A DNA stretch of 64,000 bases. It comes from Petasospora fabianii. Taxonomy: Eukaryota; Ascomycota; Saccharomycetes; Phaffomycetales; Wickerhamomycetaceae. Position numbers and translations under genes: made by a program. Position 1 is the first letter of the stretch, and the number at the start of each line of letters is the position of its first letter. Where the stretch lies: assembly GCA_022641835.1 (NCBI GenBank), contig CP048716.1, positions 682,001 to 746,000 of the forward strand. The letters are read 5' to 3'. This document shows positions 37,527-46,870 of this stretch, piece by piece. The notes beneath the pieces are model-generated. The model worked only from the letters and a program-made list of their open reading frames with translations. It did not search any database and had not been told where the DNA came from.

Positions 37527-40170
37527 ATGTACATTCTCAAGCTCCCGTGGCTGAACCACACAGGTACGTTCTTCCCCTCTTTTTCGTTCCTTGCAATGGC
37601 ATCACTAACATATTAACACAGAGGAGAAGCGCAAGTATGAAGTGTACTCCCTCAGTGTGAGCCCGGATGGTACCCGTCTTGCATCGGGAGGATTAGATGG
37701 AAACGTCAAAATCTGGTCTGTAGCAGATATTCTCAAGTATCAAAACGAGAAGATTCCCTTTGACTCCTCCGTGTGTCGCCCTCTGTGCAGTATGGCCAGA
37801 CACACAGGTGCTGTTACCGTGGTCAAGTTCTCACCCGATGGTCGTTTCCTCGCATCTGGTTCCGATGACAAAGTGTTACTTATCTGGGAAAAGGATGACG
37901 ATGCTGCTCCTGTGTTTGGTGAACAAAATCTAGAGCATTGGAAAGTGACGAAGAGAGTTGTGGCACATGAGAATGATATACAGGACATTGCATGGGCCCC
38001 AGACTCGAGCATTTTGGTATCGGTTGGTTTGGATAGATCCATTATCATTTGGAATGGAACCACTTTCGAAAAGATTAAGAGGTTTGATGTGCATCAGTCA
38101 CTTGTGAAAGGTGTGGTTTTCGACCCGGCAAATAAGTATTTTGCCACAAGTTCAGATGATAGATCTGTGAGAATCTTTAGATATCACAAAGGTTCTGAAC
38201 TTTCCTTCTCAATTGAACGTACAGTGCTTCAGCCATTCAAGAAGTCCCCACTCACGACTTATTACAGAAGACTTTCATGGTCCCCAGATGGCCAATACAT
38301 TGCTGCGCCGAATGCCACTAATGGACCAGTGTCATCTGTTGCCATCATTAGTAGAGGTAGTTGGGACTCTGATATCAGTTTGATTGGACATGATAACCCG
38401 TGTGAAGTAGCGAGCTTCTCACCAGTACTTTATGAAGTTGAATCGCCCGGTGCTTCAAAGGAGAAGAAGATCTCTTCAGTTGTCGCTACAGCGGGGCATG
38501 ACAAGAGTCTTGCCATTTGGAACAACATGTATCCAAGACCTGTTGTTGTATTCGAAGAGTTCTCGATGAAAACAATCACAGACTTATGCTGGACCCCTGA
38601 TGGATCGAGTCTGTTTGTTAGTTCTCTTGACGGTACTATCTCCGTGGTACGGTTTGAACCAGGTGAGCTTGGTACTCGTGTATCATCTGAGAAAAATGAT
38701 GAGCTGTTGAACAAGTATGGTGTCGACAAGGACAGTATGATCTTCCCCGAGAGTACAAGTCAATTGATCTTGGAAGATAAGGCTGCTGAATTTGCAAAGA
38801 CTTTGAGTGACCAGCACATGGATCGTCTTATGAGTCTTGAGAAGTCACAACTAGAGAAACAAGCATCACAATCACCATCAGCAAGGGCTTCAACACCACC
38901 AACACCTCAAAAGCCTGATTTGAAAAACAGGACTACTACAACAACCCAATCGCCAAAACCATCTGATACGAAGAAGCTTAATCGTGCTGTGGTTACCAAT
39001 GGTAAGAAACGTGTTGCGCCAACTCTGATATCTACCGCATCACACTCCACCACGAACAAGTTTAAAGAGGCTGCGTTGGTATCCAGGACTAACAAATCTA
39101 TAACCACTACAGACAAATCAGTGAAATCTTCGAAAAGGTTACTGTCACATACACCATATACGCTTCCAAAATTCGGTTTACAAACGTCTGTGAATCCATA
39201 TTTTATCAAGAAGACTTCGCCTGAAGAGGAGGAAGGCGAGGATGAAGGAGATGAAATTGTCAACTATGAGGAGATGAGTTCCGAAGAGGAGACCTTATTC
39301 AAAAAGCGCAAGACGAAGCATCATTCCATCATCAAAAACATACCAGTGTATGAAGACACCAATATTGTTTATAAACGACTTCAAGACCCACACACTAGTC
39401 ATCATGCAACTATGCACGTGCTGAACTATGATGAGACGGAGGAGGATCAACCAACTGAATTGATCTCTCATGAGGATGGTGTTCAGGTGATTGAACATTA
39501 CATCCCTGATCGTGTTATTAGTATAACGGGTCAATTGGGGAAATATTGGGCATTGGCCACTGCTAACGGTGCGTTATTGACCTTTTCAAAGTCAGGTAGA
39601 GCACTATGTCCACGAATTGAGCTTGATGCAAACGTATCATTCTTAGCCTCAGAAGGGAATATCGTTGTGGTGATAACTGATGATTATATGGTTCATATGT
39701 TTGATGTTGTTAAGGGGAAGAAAATACAGAAGAAAGTGTCGATGGCTCCGATGTTACACTATGAGGATGTCGTTGTTGGGAAGAGTATCAAATTAAGCTC
39801 GAGAATATTGGATGTTGAACTGCGTAATGGTGTTGTTGTTGTATGGCTGGATGGAAATCGGGTCTATTACTATGATAAGGAGTTGAAGAGTTGGGTCAAT
39901 GCCCTAGACAATTACTATGCTAAGTATAACAACACACAAAATGGGTTGTGGGTTGATAAGGTTAATGGTCCATCTGGGTCATCTGACGCTGAATTGACTC
40001 CAGAGGTGGAATATGTGAAGCATCTGACTTTTTTGGAAGGGTATGAGAAAGTTATGGATAAGATTGGCAAGAGTAAAGAGGCTACTGCTGCAAGAGAGGA
40101 GATAAAGGTACTTGCAGACAATGATCTCTTTGCTAGTGTTAGAAACGAGCAATCGAAGCTGATCTTATGA
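37527..40170 (+). CDS. HIR1: Histone chaperone complex subunit Hir1, two exons
   Basis: 861-residue subunit of the HIR complex (HIRA homologue), which deposits H3-H4 independently of replication and represses histone genes. Exon 1 (37527-37563) encodes only MYILKLPWLNHT; exon 2 runs from 37622. The join produces the invariant N-terminus K.PWL.H..E.K.KYEVY seen in all Hir1 proteins. Seven WD repeats cover about residues 15-370 (for example SGGLDGNVKIW and SGSDDKVLLIWEKDD). A linker with the HIRA B-like basic and acidic segments follows, and the C-terminal Hira domain is at ~600-830 with the phrase YWALATANGALLTFS. The CTG codon at the Leu of PWL supports standard decoding. Without the mini-exon the protein would lack its first propeller strand. 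Confidence 0.95.
37564..37621 (+). other. Spliceosomal intron of HIR1 (58 nt, phase 1)
   Basis: Donor GTACGT, branch CACTAAC at 37603-37609, acceptor CAG ending at 37621. It is the shortest intron in the window. A TATTAAC also occurs but ends only 4 nt before the acceptor. Confidence 0.93.
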
Positions 40171-40284
40171 TTCGATGTGCTAGATTAATGATGAACGATA
40201 TCTCTCAGTCTTGAAGATGTAGAAGTATCATGACTTGACAGATGCTGAAATAGATATAGATGTGTATAGTTTACTGACTTGTTT

Positions 40285-40390
40285 GATGATCACGTGATAA
40301 AGCTCCTTAAACATGTCACGTGATAGAGCTAGTTTAAATATATCACGTGATAAAGCAACTGTATCCATATCACGTGCCACATCACGTGTG
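40285..40390 (+). repeat. 27-bp tandem array carrying CACGTG boxes
   Basis: Degenerate tandem units of the form ATCACGTGATAAAGC plus an AT-rich spacer containing TTAAAC/TTTAAAT. CACGTG starts at 40291, 40317, 40344, 40371 and 40383, so the first four are spaced 26-27 bp. Five of the six boxes in this promoter belong to the array. Confidence 0.8.
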
Positions 40391-40484
40391 TTTCATTTCC
40401 TTTTTTCCCGTTTTAAAAGTTTCTTTTTTTTTTTCTCTTTTTCTTTTTCGCGAAAAAAAGGGAGAAACTACTGAGGGCCACGTG
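40291..40484 (+). promoter_or_regulatory. Six CACGTG boxes upstream of the phosphate transporter gene
   Basis: CACGTG at 40291, 40317, 40344, 40371, 40383 and 40479. CACGTG is the core for Pho4 (phosphate starvation) and Cbf1 (sulfur metabolism, chromatin). The flanking AT...AT fits Cbf1 as well as Pho4, while 40371 (followed by C) and 40479 (followed by G, CACGTGG) are closer to Pho4 high-affinity sites. They lie 580-775 bp upstream of the ATG. Confidence 0.7.
40446..40455. promoter_or_regulatory. TTTCGCGAAA palindrome (1)
   Basis: Perfect palindrome containing CGCGAAA, an SCB-type (Swi4) core, on both strands. Upstream of the phosphate transporter gene. Confidence 0.5.
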
Positions 40485-40901
40485 GGCCATCAATTAGTAC
40501 TCAGTGCTTGGCGAATGCCGAGCACTTAGAAGCAGGCAAAGTCTTGGTACGCTTGGACGGTCGTGTGACGAGTTACCTGAGCCGGACACACAAGCAATCT
40601 TTGTAGTCGTGTGAGCTCTTGCCACGTCTGGCGATGACGGGCTGCAGGCCAAGAGGACCGTTGAGAAGTGTAAGGGGCCACGCTTGGTGATGCTTTAGTG
40701 TCCTTGGCTCATAGAGATGGACCCTTCAATGCTCAGGTCCCAAGTCCGGGGAAAAGATTAGGCACACGGCCCAGGCAGGCAGGCTGCCTACCGGCAGACA
40801 GCCCACAGGCAGAGACAGGCACATCTCCGCCCCCAAAAGAGACGGTGCGGTGCGTCCTGGCGCACAATTTTCTCACCCTCCCGCGGGAATCCTGGATTTT
40901 C

Positions 40902-40908
40902 TATAAAA
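40902..40908 (+). promoter_or_regulatory. TATA box of the PHO87/90 gene
   Basis: TATAAAA, 157 bp upstream of the ATG, within the usual distance for yeast when the leader is long. Confidence 0.6.
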
Positions 40909-41064
40909 CCTCCTTCTCGGCCCGCCCCTCAGTGCGGTTGTCTGTGATCTGCTATTTCACTAGCTTCTATAACCCTCTGTTTCTTTCGTTCTCTATTTCT
41001 TTTCTTTTCTCTCCTCCTGCTTGACTTCTTCATCCATACTCCACTCTACACAAGTACTCGGCAA

Positions 41065-43671
41065 ATGAAGTTCTCGCTCTCGCTCAAGTACAACGCCGTT
41101 CCCGAGTGGCAGGAGAAGTATATTAACTATACTGGTCTTAAAAAGACCATTTATGCCCTCCAGGCCGAGCAACTCGGTCAATCCACCTCTGATAATGGTG
41201 TCTCTACGGCTAAGGCCGGTTCCTCTACAGATGACGCCGAGTCGTCCAATGACGGTCATAAACTCTCGGGCTTCATGAAAGTGTTCAAGAAGAAGAGTGC
41301 TGTTGATGAAACCACTTATGAGATGGATGATTTGGAATCACAGACAAACACATCCACTTCTGCTAGTGGTTCCCATGATCCAAAGCAAATCTTCCTTTCA
41401 AAGTTGCAAGATGAGTTGGCTAAGATTGAAGAGTTCTTTAAGCTTAAAGAAGCTGAGGTACTCATCGGTTACAACTCTCTAATGTCAGAGGCTGAGGTCA
41501 ACAAGATTTACGTTGCTTCTAATGACTTTATGGATGACTCTAGATCCATCCTTTCACGCAAATCCTCCATCACTCAAGAGGTTCTTCATACTGCAAACTC
41601 TTTCAACTTACCCGTCGAGGTTACAAAAAAGGGAGAAATTGTCTACCATGAACATACCCCTGTTCCAGACGTTGAGGATGAAGATGATGACGATGATCAT
41701 TCTTTCTCTCAGCATTCTGCACTCTTGTCCGATGCTGACTTTGATATGGAGACACAAATTTCCATCAAGAAGAGATCAACTCAACTCTTTATCGAATTGT
41801 CTCAGTTGAAGGCTTTCATCGAACTTAATCGTCTTGGATTCTCCAAAATCACAAAGAAGTTTGATAAGACAATGGGTACCAACCTTCGTGATACTCTTTT
41901 CAGCACCAACGTCTTTTACGAGCATTCATACACTTTTTCCGCTCGCACAGATATGGCCCTTGAGGATAGACTAAGGACCATTGTCGCAGTGTATGCCTCC
42001 GCCACGGGTCGTCCAAGAGCATTGGACACTTGTCGTGCCGAATTGACATCCCACGTCAAGGAGCACATTGTTTGGGAAAGAACTACAGTGTGGAAAGAAA
42101 TGGTTGCCTTGCAAAACCGTGCTGAAAACCGTGCTGATATTAAGGGTATCACTACTAATGCCGGCTCTGAACATGAGTTGTTCGATTTGGAATACTACAC
42201 ATGGAAACTACCATTCTCAATCAAGAACAAACACATGAAGATTGAAAATTTCAAATTGCCAAAGTTCTTCAACACTGCAAGAACTTACAAGTTGATCTTT
42301 ATCATCATTGTCACCATTATTCTTCTCGCTGTTCCAACTTTCAACGATGAGGCTGAACATAGATGCATGGCTCTCTTGGCATGTGTCGCTCTACTTTGGG
42401 CCACTGAAGCCATCCCATTGTTTGCTACTTCTTTACTTTGTCCACTCTTGTGTGTCTTGTTTAGAGTCATCAAGGATTCCGATGGTCATGTTGAATCTGC
42501 CTCGAAGGCATCTGCTTACGTCTTATCCATGATGTGGTCATCCACTATTATGGTTCTTCTCGGTGGTTTTGCCCTTGCTGCCGCTTTATCCAAGTATAAC
42601 ATTGCTAGAATTGCAGCATCTTATATCCTTGCCCTTCCAGGTGACAGACCAAGATATATCTTGCTTGCCATCATGTCAGTTGCATTGTTTTTATCCATGT
42701 GGATCTCCAACGTTGCCACACCGGTGTTATGTTACTCTTTACTCTCCACCATTTTGCGTCAATTACCACATGATGCCCCATTAGCTCAGGCTTTAATCCT
42801 TGGTGTTGCCCTTGCATGTAACATTGCCGGTATGGCTTCTCCAATCTCCTCACCACAAAACGTTGTCGCAATGGATTATCTCACACCATATGGTATTGGT
42901 TGGGGTCAATGGTTAGGTACTGCTGTTCCAGTCTCTATCATTGCACTTGTCCTTGTTTGGTTGATGCTCTGTTTGACTTTTAAACTCAATACTCATAAAG
43001 TTGCCAAAGTTCGTCCAATTCGTGAGAAATTCACTTTGAAACAATGGTTTATCATGTTTGTCTTCATTATGACCATTATCTTATGGTGTGTCTTGACAAA
43101 GATTGAAAGTGCCTTTGGTGATGCTGGTGAAATTGCTGTTATCCCACTTGTCTTGTTCTTTGGTACAGGTCTTTTAACCACTTCTGATATGAATAACTTC
43201 CCATGGTCAATCGTTGTGCTTGCTATGGGATCCCTTGCCCTTGGTAAAGCTGTTTCATCTTCTGGTTTGCTCTCCACCATTGCTGGTGCTTTACAAAGAA
43301 AGATTATGGATTATGATGTGTGGGTCATTCTTATCATTTTTGGTTTACTGATTCTTGTCATTGGTACATTTGTATCTCATACAGTGTCCGCCATCATCAT
43401 TATCCCATTGGTTCAGGAGATTGGTGATTCTTTAGCTGATAAGAAGGCATCTCCAGTCTTGATCTTTGGTACTGCTTTACTCGCATCTTGTGGTATGGGA
43501 CTTGCATCTTCTGGATTCCCTAATGTTACTGCCATCTCTATGACGGATCAAGTAGGAAGAAGATACTTAAACGTTGGTACATTTATCACTAGAGGTGTTC
43601 CAGCTTCTCTTTTGGCATATATTGTTGTCATTACCGTTGGCTACGGTATCATGCATGGTCTTCTCAAGTGA
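41065..43671 (+). CDS. PHO90: Low-affinity phosphate transporter with SPX domain, Pho87/Pho90 type
   Basis: 868-residue plasma-membrane phosphate carrier. The SPX domain starts at residue 1 (MKFSLSLKYNAVPEWQEKY, near-identical to Pho87/Pho90), is interrupted by an acidic insert, and ends around residue 370; SPX senses inositol pyrophosphates and phosphate. The SLC13/DASS-type membrane domain follows from ~410 with about 12 hydrophobic segments and the conserved phrases ISSPQNV, SHTVSAIIIIPLVQE and SSGFPNVTAIS. The vacuolar homologue Pho91 has a different N-terminus. PHO87 and PHO90 are duplication twins in S. cerevisiae, so this single gene would be the ancestor of both, and the symbol is a choice. 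CACGTG clusters on both sides suggest phosphate- or Cbf1-dependent control. Confidence 0.93.
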   Translation: MKFSLSLKYNAVPEWQEKYINYTGLKKTIYALQAEQLGQSTSDNGVSTAKAGSSTDDAESSNDGHKLSGFMKVFKKKSAVDETTYEMDDLESQTNTSTSASGSHDPKQIFLSKLQDELAKIEEFFKLKEAEVLIGYNSLMSEAEVNKIYVASNDFMDDSRSILSRKSSITQEVLHTANSFNLPVEVTKKGEIVYHEHTPVPDVEDEDDDDDHSFSQHSALLSDADFDMETQISIKKRSTQLFIELSQLKAFIELNRLGFSKITKKFDKTMGTNLRDTLFSTNVFYEHSYTFSARTDMALEDRLRTIVAVYASATGRPRALDTCRAELTSHVKEHIVWERTTVWKEMVALQNRAENRADIKGITTNAGSEHELFDLEYYTWKLPFSIKNKHMKIENFKLPKFFNTARTYKLIFIIIVTIILLAVPTFNDEAEHRCMALLACVALLWATEAIPLFATSLLCPLLCVLFRVIKDSDGHVESASKASAYVLSMMWSSTIMVLLGGFALAAALSKYNIARIAASYILALPGDRPRYILLAIMSVALFLSMWISNVATPVLCYSLLSTILRQLPHDAPLAQALILGVALACNIAGMASPISSPQNVVAMDYLTPYGIGWGQWLGTAVPVSIIALVLVWLMLCLTFKLNTHKVAKVRPIREKFTLKQWFIMFVFIMTIILWCVLTKIESAFGDAGEIAVIPLVLFFGTGLLTTSDMNNFPWSIVVLAMGSLALGKAVSSSGLLSTIAGALQRKIMDYDVWVILIIFGLLILVIGTFVSHTVSAIIIIPLVQEIGDSLADKKASPVLIFGTALLASCGMGLASSGFPNVTAISMTDQVGRRYLNVGTFITRGVPASLLAYIVVITVGYGIMHGLLK

Positions 43672-43888
43672 GTTGAATCCATTACATTGTTGTTGTGTTG
43701 TTGTTATTATTCATTTTCATGGGTTGATGAAGGGATTATTGATTGGGTTTGAAAATATGTTACTTGCTCTTATTGTTTTGTTTTCGCTTTTAGCAGTTGC
43801 ATTTGACTATCGTGTATATATTAGCTATGAATTGCATATTGATAGTCGTTAATAGAGAGTGTGTAGATAGATTGTTCGTTATTTGGGT

Positions 43889-43981
43889 CACGTGCATGCC
43901 CGCTGATCACGTGCATACTGGTCACAGTCACGTGATCATATGATCACGTGAACATCCAAAAAAATAAATTCGTGTCACGTG
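43889..43981 (+). promoter_or_regulatory. Five CACGTG boxes between the PHO87/90 gene and MSG5
   Basis: CACGTG starts at 43889, 43908, 43929, 43945 and 43976; three lie within ATCACGTG and two within GTCACGTG, all fitting RTCACGTG (Cbf1 type). They are 640-730 bp upstream of the MSG5 ATG and ~220-310 bp after the transporter stop codon. Confidence 0.65.
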
Positions 43982-44052
43982 ATCTCGGGATTTTAAGGCT
44001 CCTTTTTTTTTTTTTTTTTTTTGTTTTCTCTGTTTTGGTTTCAATGTAAACT

Positions 44053-44062
44053 TTTCGCGAAA
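44053..44062. promoter_or_regulatory. TTTCGCGAAA palindrome (2)
   Basis: Same 10-bp palindrome as in the neighbouring transporter promoter, here just after a poly-T run upstream of MSG5. Confidence 0.5.
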
Positions 44063-44620
44063 TAAAGTTCTGATTGCCGAATCGCACAGTAAAACATCGC
44101 GGACGTCACTTTCTAAATATAAACAGAGAGGCACTTTAGCCCCATCCTCTTTCAATCTAATTTAACAAGAATCTCTGCAACTAGCGGACCTTTACATATA
44201 AACTTCCCATTTTCACAAGATAGTTGAAAATTGTCCCTTACCGCCCAGTGTCATCTCTTACCTGACCTGGTTTGCCGCCCGCTCCGTTCCCTTCTATCTT
44301 CTCTGCCGCCCTCCCCACTCACAGGAGCACACGGTAACTGGACTACCACCTACCAATTAGGCATTACACATCAAGAGCCCATCCTTGGGGGATACCTCCG
44401 CGGTTACCACCACCACAACCACTACAGCCACAACCACCATCATTAATAGCATACCCGCCTGGTCCAAGTCTGCCTATCAAATCATCTGCTTTGTCCTACC
44501 CTTACACACATATCCTAGTGCTCATCCCATCTTGAAACATCCATCTCACTGCACTTTTCAGGTACGCGCTCGCATCAACAACACTCTTTACATAAATATC
44601 TCTTGACATTTCAGAGAAGC

Positions 44621-45976
44621 ATGAGTAATCCGGACTCTTCCTTCGGTTCGTTCAGGACACTTTCCCAGTCCACAAGCCCGCAGTCTAAACGAAACACTAA
44701 GAATCTTTCCCTACAACTCAACAAGAGTAACACCGTATCTGCATCTGGGTTCGACTCTAATACACCACATTCCACTACAACGTTGAGATCAGCGGTACGA
44801 ACACCTTCCACAACGGTTCCCATGTCACCCGTGCCCGTGCCCATGCCCGTGCCCATGCCCTTCACGGCACGCTCACCCAGAGACCCGAACTTTAGAGTTT
44901 CATCACCGGCTCCATTCCCTTCACCTTCTAATGCAATCCACACACCGACTAGTACCCAAAATACCCATCAAATGTTTAGACATCCTTCTATTTCGAGAGG
45001 CACAGATGGTGAACAACAACAACTCCAACAGCAACAACAACAACAACAACAACAACAACAGAGCAGTACTTCACAAAACTTACAAAGAAGGGCAACTTTG
45101 TCCCTTGCAATTCCAACTGATAACGAAAGTTCCAAGTCATCTGGTGGAAGCAAACTTTCATCTACCAATAGCATACCCAGTTTCTCCTCAAGTAGTCCTA
45201 TAACATCATCCCCTTTGGTTCCAGCTACACCAAATGATTCTACGGGACCTTTTGCCTCATCGGTCTCATCTGATAAGAGATCATCTCACTCTTCAACATC
45301 TACATTACGTACATTCCCACACAGTGTTGGTCCCACTGGGGACGTTCTCAAGACGCAAACACTTATTCGTGATCTCTCATCATTTCAAATCTCTGATGAA
45401 GGTGATCAATCAAAGATGAACGCTTATCCAAATGGGCCCGCATGTGTACTTCCTCCAAACCTTTTCCTTTATTCCGAACCAAAACTTGATCAATTGGAAA
45501 AATATGACCTAGTGATCAACGTTGCTCGTGAATTAAGCCCTCCACTACCAAATGTCAAAGAATCACCACCTTCCACTTTGTGTATCTCACATTATACCTA
45601 TAACAACACCACATACTACTACGTTCCATGGACACATACATCAAAACTTTGTCCCGATCTCCCATTTCTCACTGATGTCATCCTTGAAAATCTATCTCAA
45701 AACCATCGTGTACTTATTCATTGTCAATGTGGAGTCTCTCGTTCCGCATCTGTCATCGTCGCATTGTTCATGAAAATGCATCATATTAATCTCAACGAGG
45801 CATATAATATGCTTAAGGAACGTGCTCCTGAAATCAGTCCAAATATGAGCTTGATTTTCCAATTGATGGAGTGGGGGGAACTCATTGGTGTTAATGGCAG
45901 GAGTGATGATGAAGATGATGGAAGGTATGATGTTCAAGATCAAGATGATAGCAAAGCGGGATCAGATCGGGCGTGA
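44621..45976 (+). CDS. MSG5: Dual-specificity MAP-kinase phosphatase, Msg5 type
   Basis: 451 residues from the ATG at 44621. The C-terminal third (~270-425) is a dual-specificity phosphatase domain with the signature HCQCGVSRSA: His367, catalytic Cys368, Arg374. The form HCQCGVSRSA is that of yeast Msg5, which dephosphorylates Fus3 and Slt2 in the mating and cell-wall pathways. The first ~260 residues are Ser/Thr/Pro-rich and disordered, with a Pro-Val/Met run and a polyQ tract; in Msg5 this region docks kinases and carries alternative starts. Upstream, GTACGC at 44562 and TTTCAG ending at 44614 could bound a 53-nt leader intron, but no clear branch site is present. Confidence 0.85.
   Translation: MSNPDSSFGSFRTLSQSTSPQSKRNTKNLSLQLNKSNTVSASGFDSNTPHSTTTLRSAVRTPSTTVPMSPVPVPMPVPMPFTARSPRDPNFRVSSPAPFPSPSNAIHTPTSTQNTHQMFRHPSISRGTDGEQQQLQQQQQQQQQQQQSSTSQNLQRRATLSLAIPTDNESSKSSGGSKLSSTNSIPSFSSSSPITSSPLVPATPNDSTGPFASSVSSDKRSSHSSTSTLRTFPHSVGPTGDVLKTQTLIRDLSSFQISDEGDQSKMNAYPNGPACVLPPNLFLYSEPKLDQLEKYDLVINVARELSPPLPNVKESPPSTLCISHYTYNNTTYYYVPWTHTSKLCPDLPFLTDVILENLSQNHRVLIHCQCGVSRSASVIVALFMKMHHINLNEAYNMLKERAPEISPNMSLIFQLMEWGELIGVNGRSDDEDDGRYDVQDQDDSKAGSDRA
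45017..45062 (+). repeat. CAA trinucleotide repeat (polyQ) in MSG5
   Basis: Nearly pure CAA run encoding about 15 glutamines, with two interruptions, in the disordered N-terminus. Likely length-variable. Confidence 0.9.
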
Positions 45977-46111
45977 CGATGATATACTTAATGATATTGC
46001 TACAATGATTGTTTTAATCAATGGACATTTTTGGTTTCTGTTGTGAAGAACAACAGTTCAAAAGATACTTCAGTTTACTGTAATAATGTAGATCCAGAGA
46101 GCTATCAACTA

Positions 46112-46678
46112 CTAGCTTCTCTTTTCAATCTCTGCAGTGTACTTCTCCTTGAATGTAATGAGTCTTTTAACAGCTGTAATCCATTTTCTAGTGGTTTCAT
46201 CCAACATAATCATAGCCTTTTGTCCCTCTTCTGTCTTTGCCTGAGATTTTCGACTATGAATACTAACACTAGCAACACCAATTGGCCAAGCAACATTACC
46301 TATACTAAGCTTCATATAACTTTCATTTGCCCTCATGAATTCACCTCGTTGCATATGATAAAGGATTGTAAGAAGAGATGTTAATGCCTCGTTTGTCAGT
46401 GTAGACTTTCGTAGCTTAACAAGCATAGGGAACAGCGATTTTTTCGTTTCAAGAAGCAACTCGGGTGTTTGTGTTGATGTCTCCCATAGTGACAATATGT
46501 GTTTGATATATCGATTGGCCTTCATCGGTAATGTGTCGATCTTGTGAGATTTGGAGATGTCATAAGTGGTGATGATGAGGTCTGACGGTGTGTCCGGAAG
46601 CACACTCGTTGTGTCCTTTTCATCTTCTTCGTCTTCAAGTTTGCGTTTTTTCAAAACAGGTTTATCAGTGGAGATCAT
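46112..46678 (-). CDS. PRP18: Second-step splicing factor Prp18 (short form)
   Basis: 188-residue protein that, with Slu7, stabilises the spliceosome for exon ligation. The conserved Prp18 C-terminal helical domain fills residues ~55-185, and the hallmark loop is LSIGNVAWPIGVASVSIHSR (usual form GNAxWPIGVT.VGIH). The usual N-terminal ~80 residues, including the U4/U6-type PSP region found in animal Prp18, are almost missing: only a basic/acidic stub precedes the domain. S. cerevisiae Prp18 is about 250 residues and works in vitro without its N-terminus, so this form should be functional. No upstream exon was found. PRP18-TFG2 adjacency and orientation match S. cerevisiae. Confidence 0.87.
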   Translation of the reverse strand: MISTDKPVLKKRKLEDEEDEKDTTSVLPDTPSDLIITTYDISKSHKIDTLPMKANRYIKHILSLWETSTQTPELLLETKKSLFPMLVKLRKSTLTNEALTSLLTILYHMQRGEFMRANESYMKLSIGNVAWPIGVASVSIHSRKSQAKTEEGQKAMIMLDETTRKWITAVKRLITFKEKYTAEIEKRS

Positions 46679-46775
46679 TGTTTGTCTAGGTCTCTTTATT
46701 AAGCTCTGTGGATTGAAGATAGTATCGTTCTGTATCTCTTAAAGTCCATCAAACTGTTTAACTAAGGACTTTGTT

Positions 46776-46785
46776 TATCGCGAAA
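46776..46785. promoter_or_regulatory. TATCGCGAAA, variant of the palindrome
   Basis: One base off TTTCGCGAAA, in the 192-bp divergent promoter shared by PRP18 and TFG2. Confidence 0.35.
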
Positions 46786-46870
46786 CCAAAACAACCAAAT
46801 ACAAAAATGAAGATCTCTGAATGTCTCCACCAAACGTCATCAACAGTATTCAATCTTTAACTAACCGGCC

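Larger units (their letters stand above)
40171..41064. other. Intergenic region HIR1-PHO87/90 gene
   Basis: 894 bp. It holds six CACGTG boxes (40291-40484), a long T/C-rich tract at about 40397-40450, a TTTCGCGAAA palindrome at 40446-40455, CAGGCA-rich repeats near 40765-40820, and a TATA box at 40902-40908. A pyrimidine-rich leader precedes the ATG. Confidence 0.7.
43672..44620. other. Intergenic region PHO87/90 gene-MSG5
   Basis: 949 bp with five CACGTG boxes (43889-43981), a run of about 20 T from 44004, a TTTCGCGAAA palindrome at 44053-44062, a C/T-rich leader and an ACC/ACCACA repeat around 44405-44440. A possible 5' leader intron (44562-44614) is discussed under MSG5. Confidence 0.65.

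Noticed and set aside
40291-44062. Point centromere signature (CACGTG as CDEI)
   Set aside because: No 80-90 bp AT-rich CDEII next to a CCG-containing CDEIII palindrome near any of the boxes.
44562-44614. Leader intron of MSG5 (GTACGC to TTTCAG)
   Set aside because: The donor is off consensus and there is only a poor branch candidate (TCTTGAC). It does not affect the protein.
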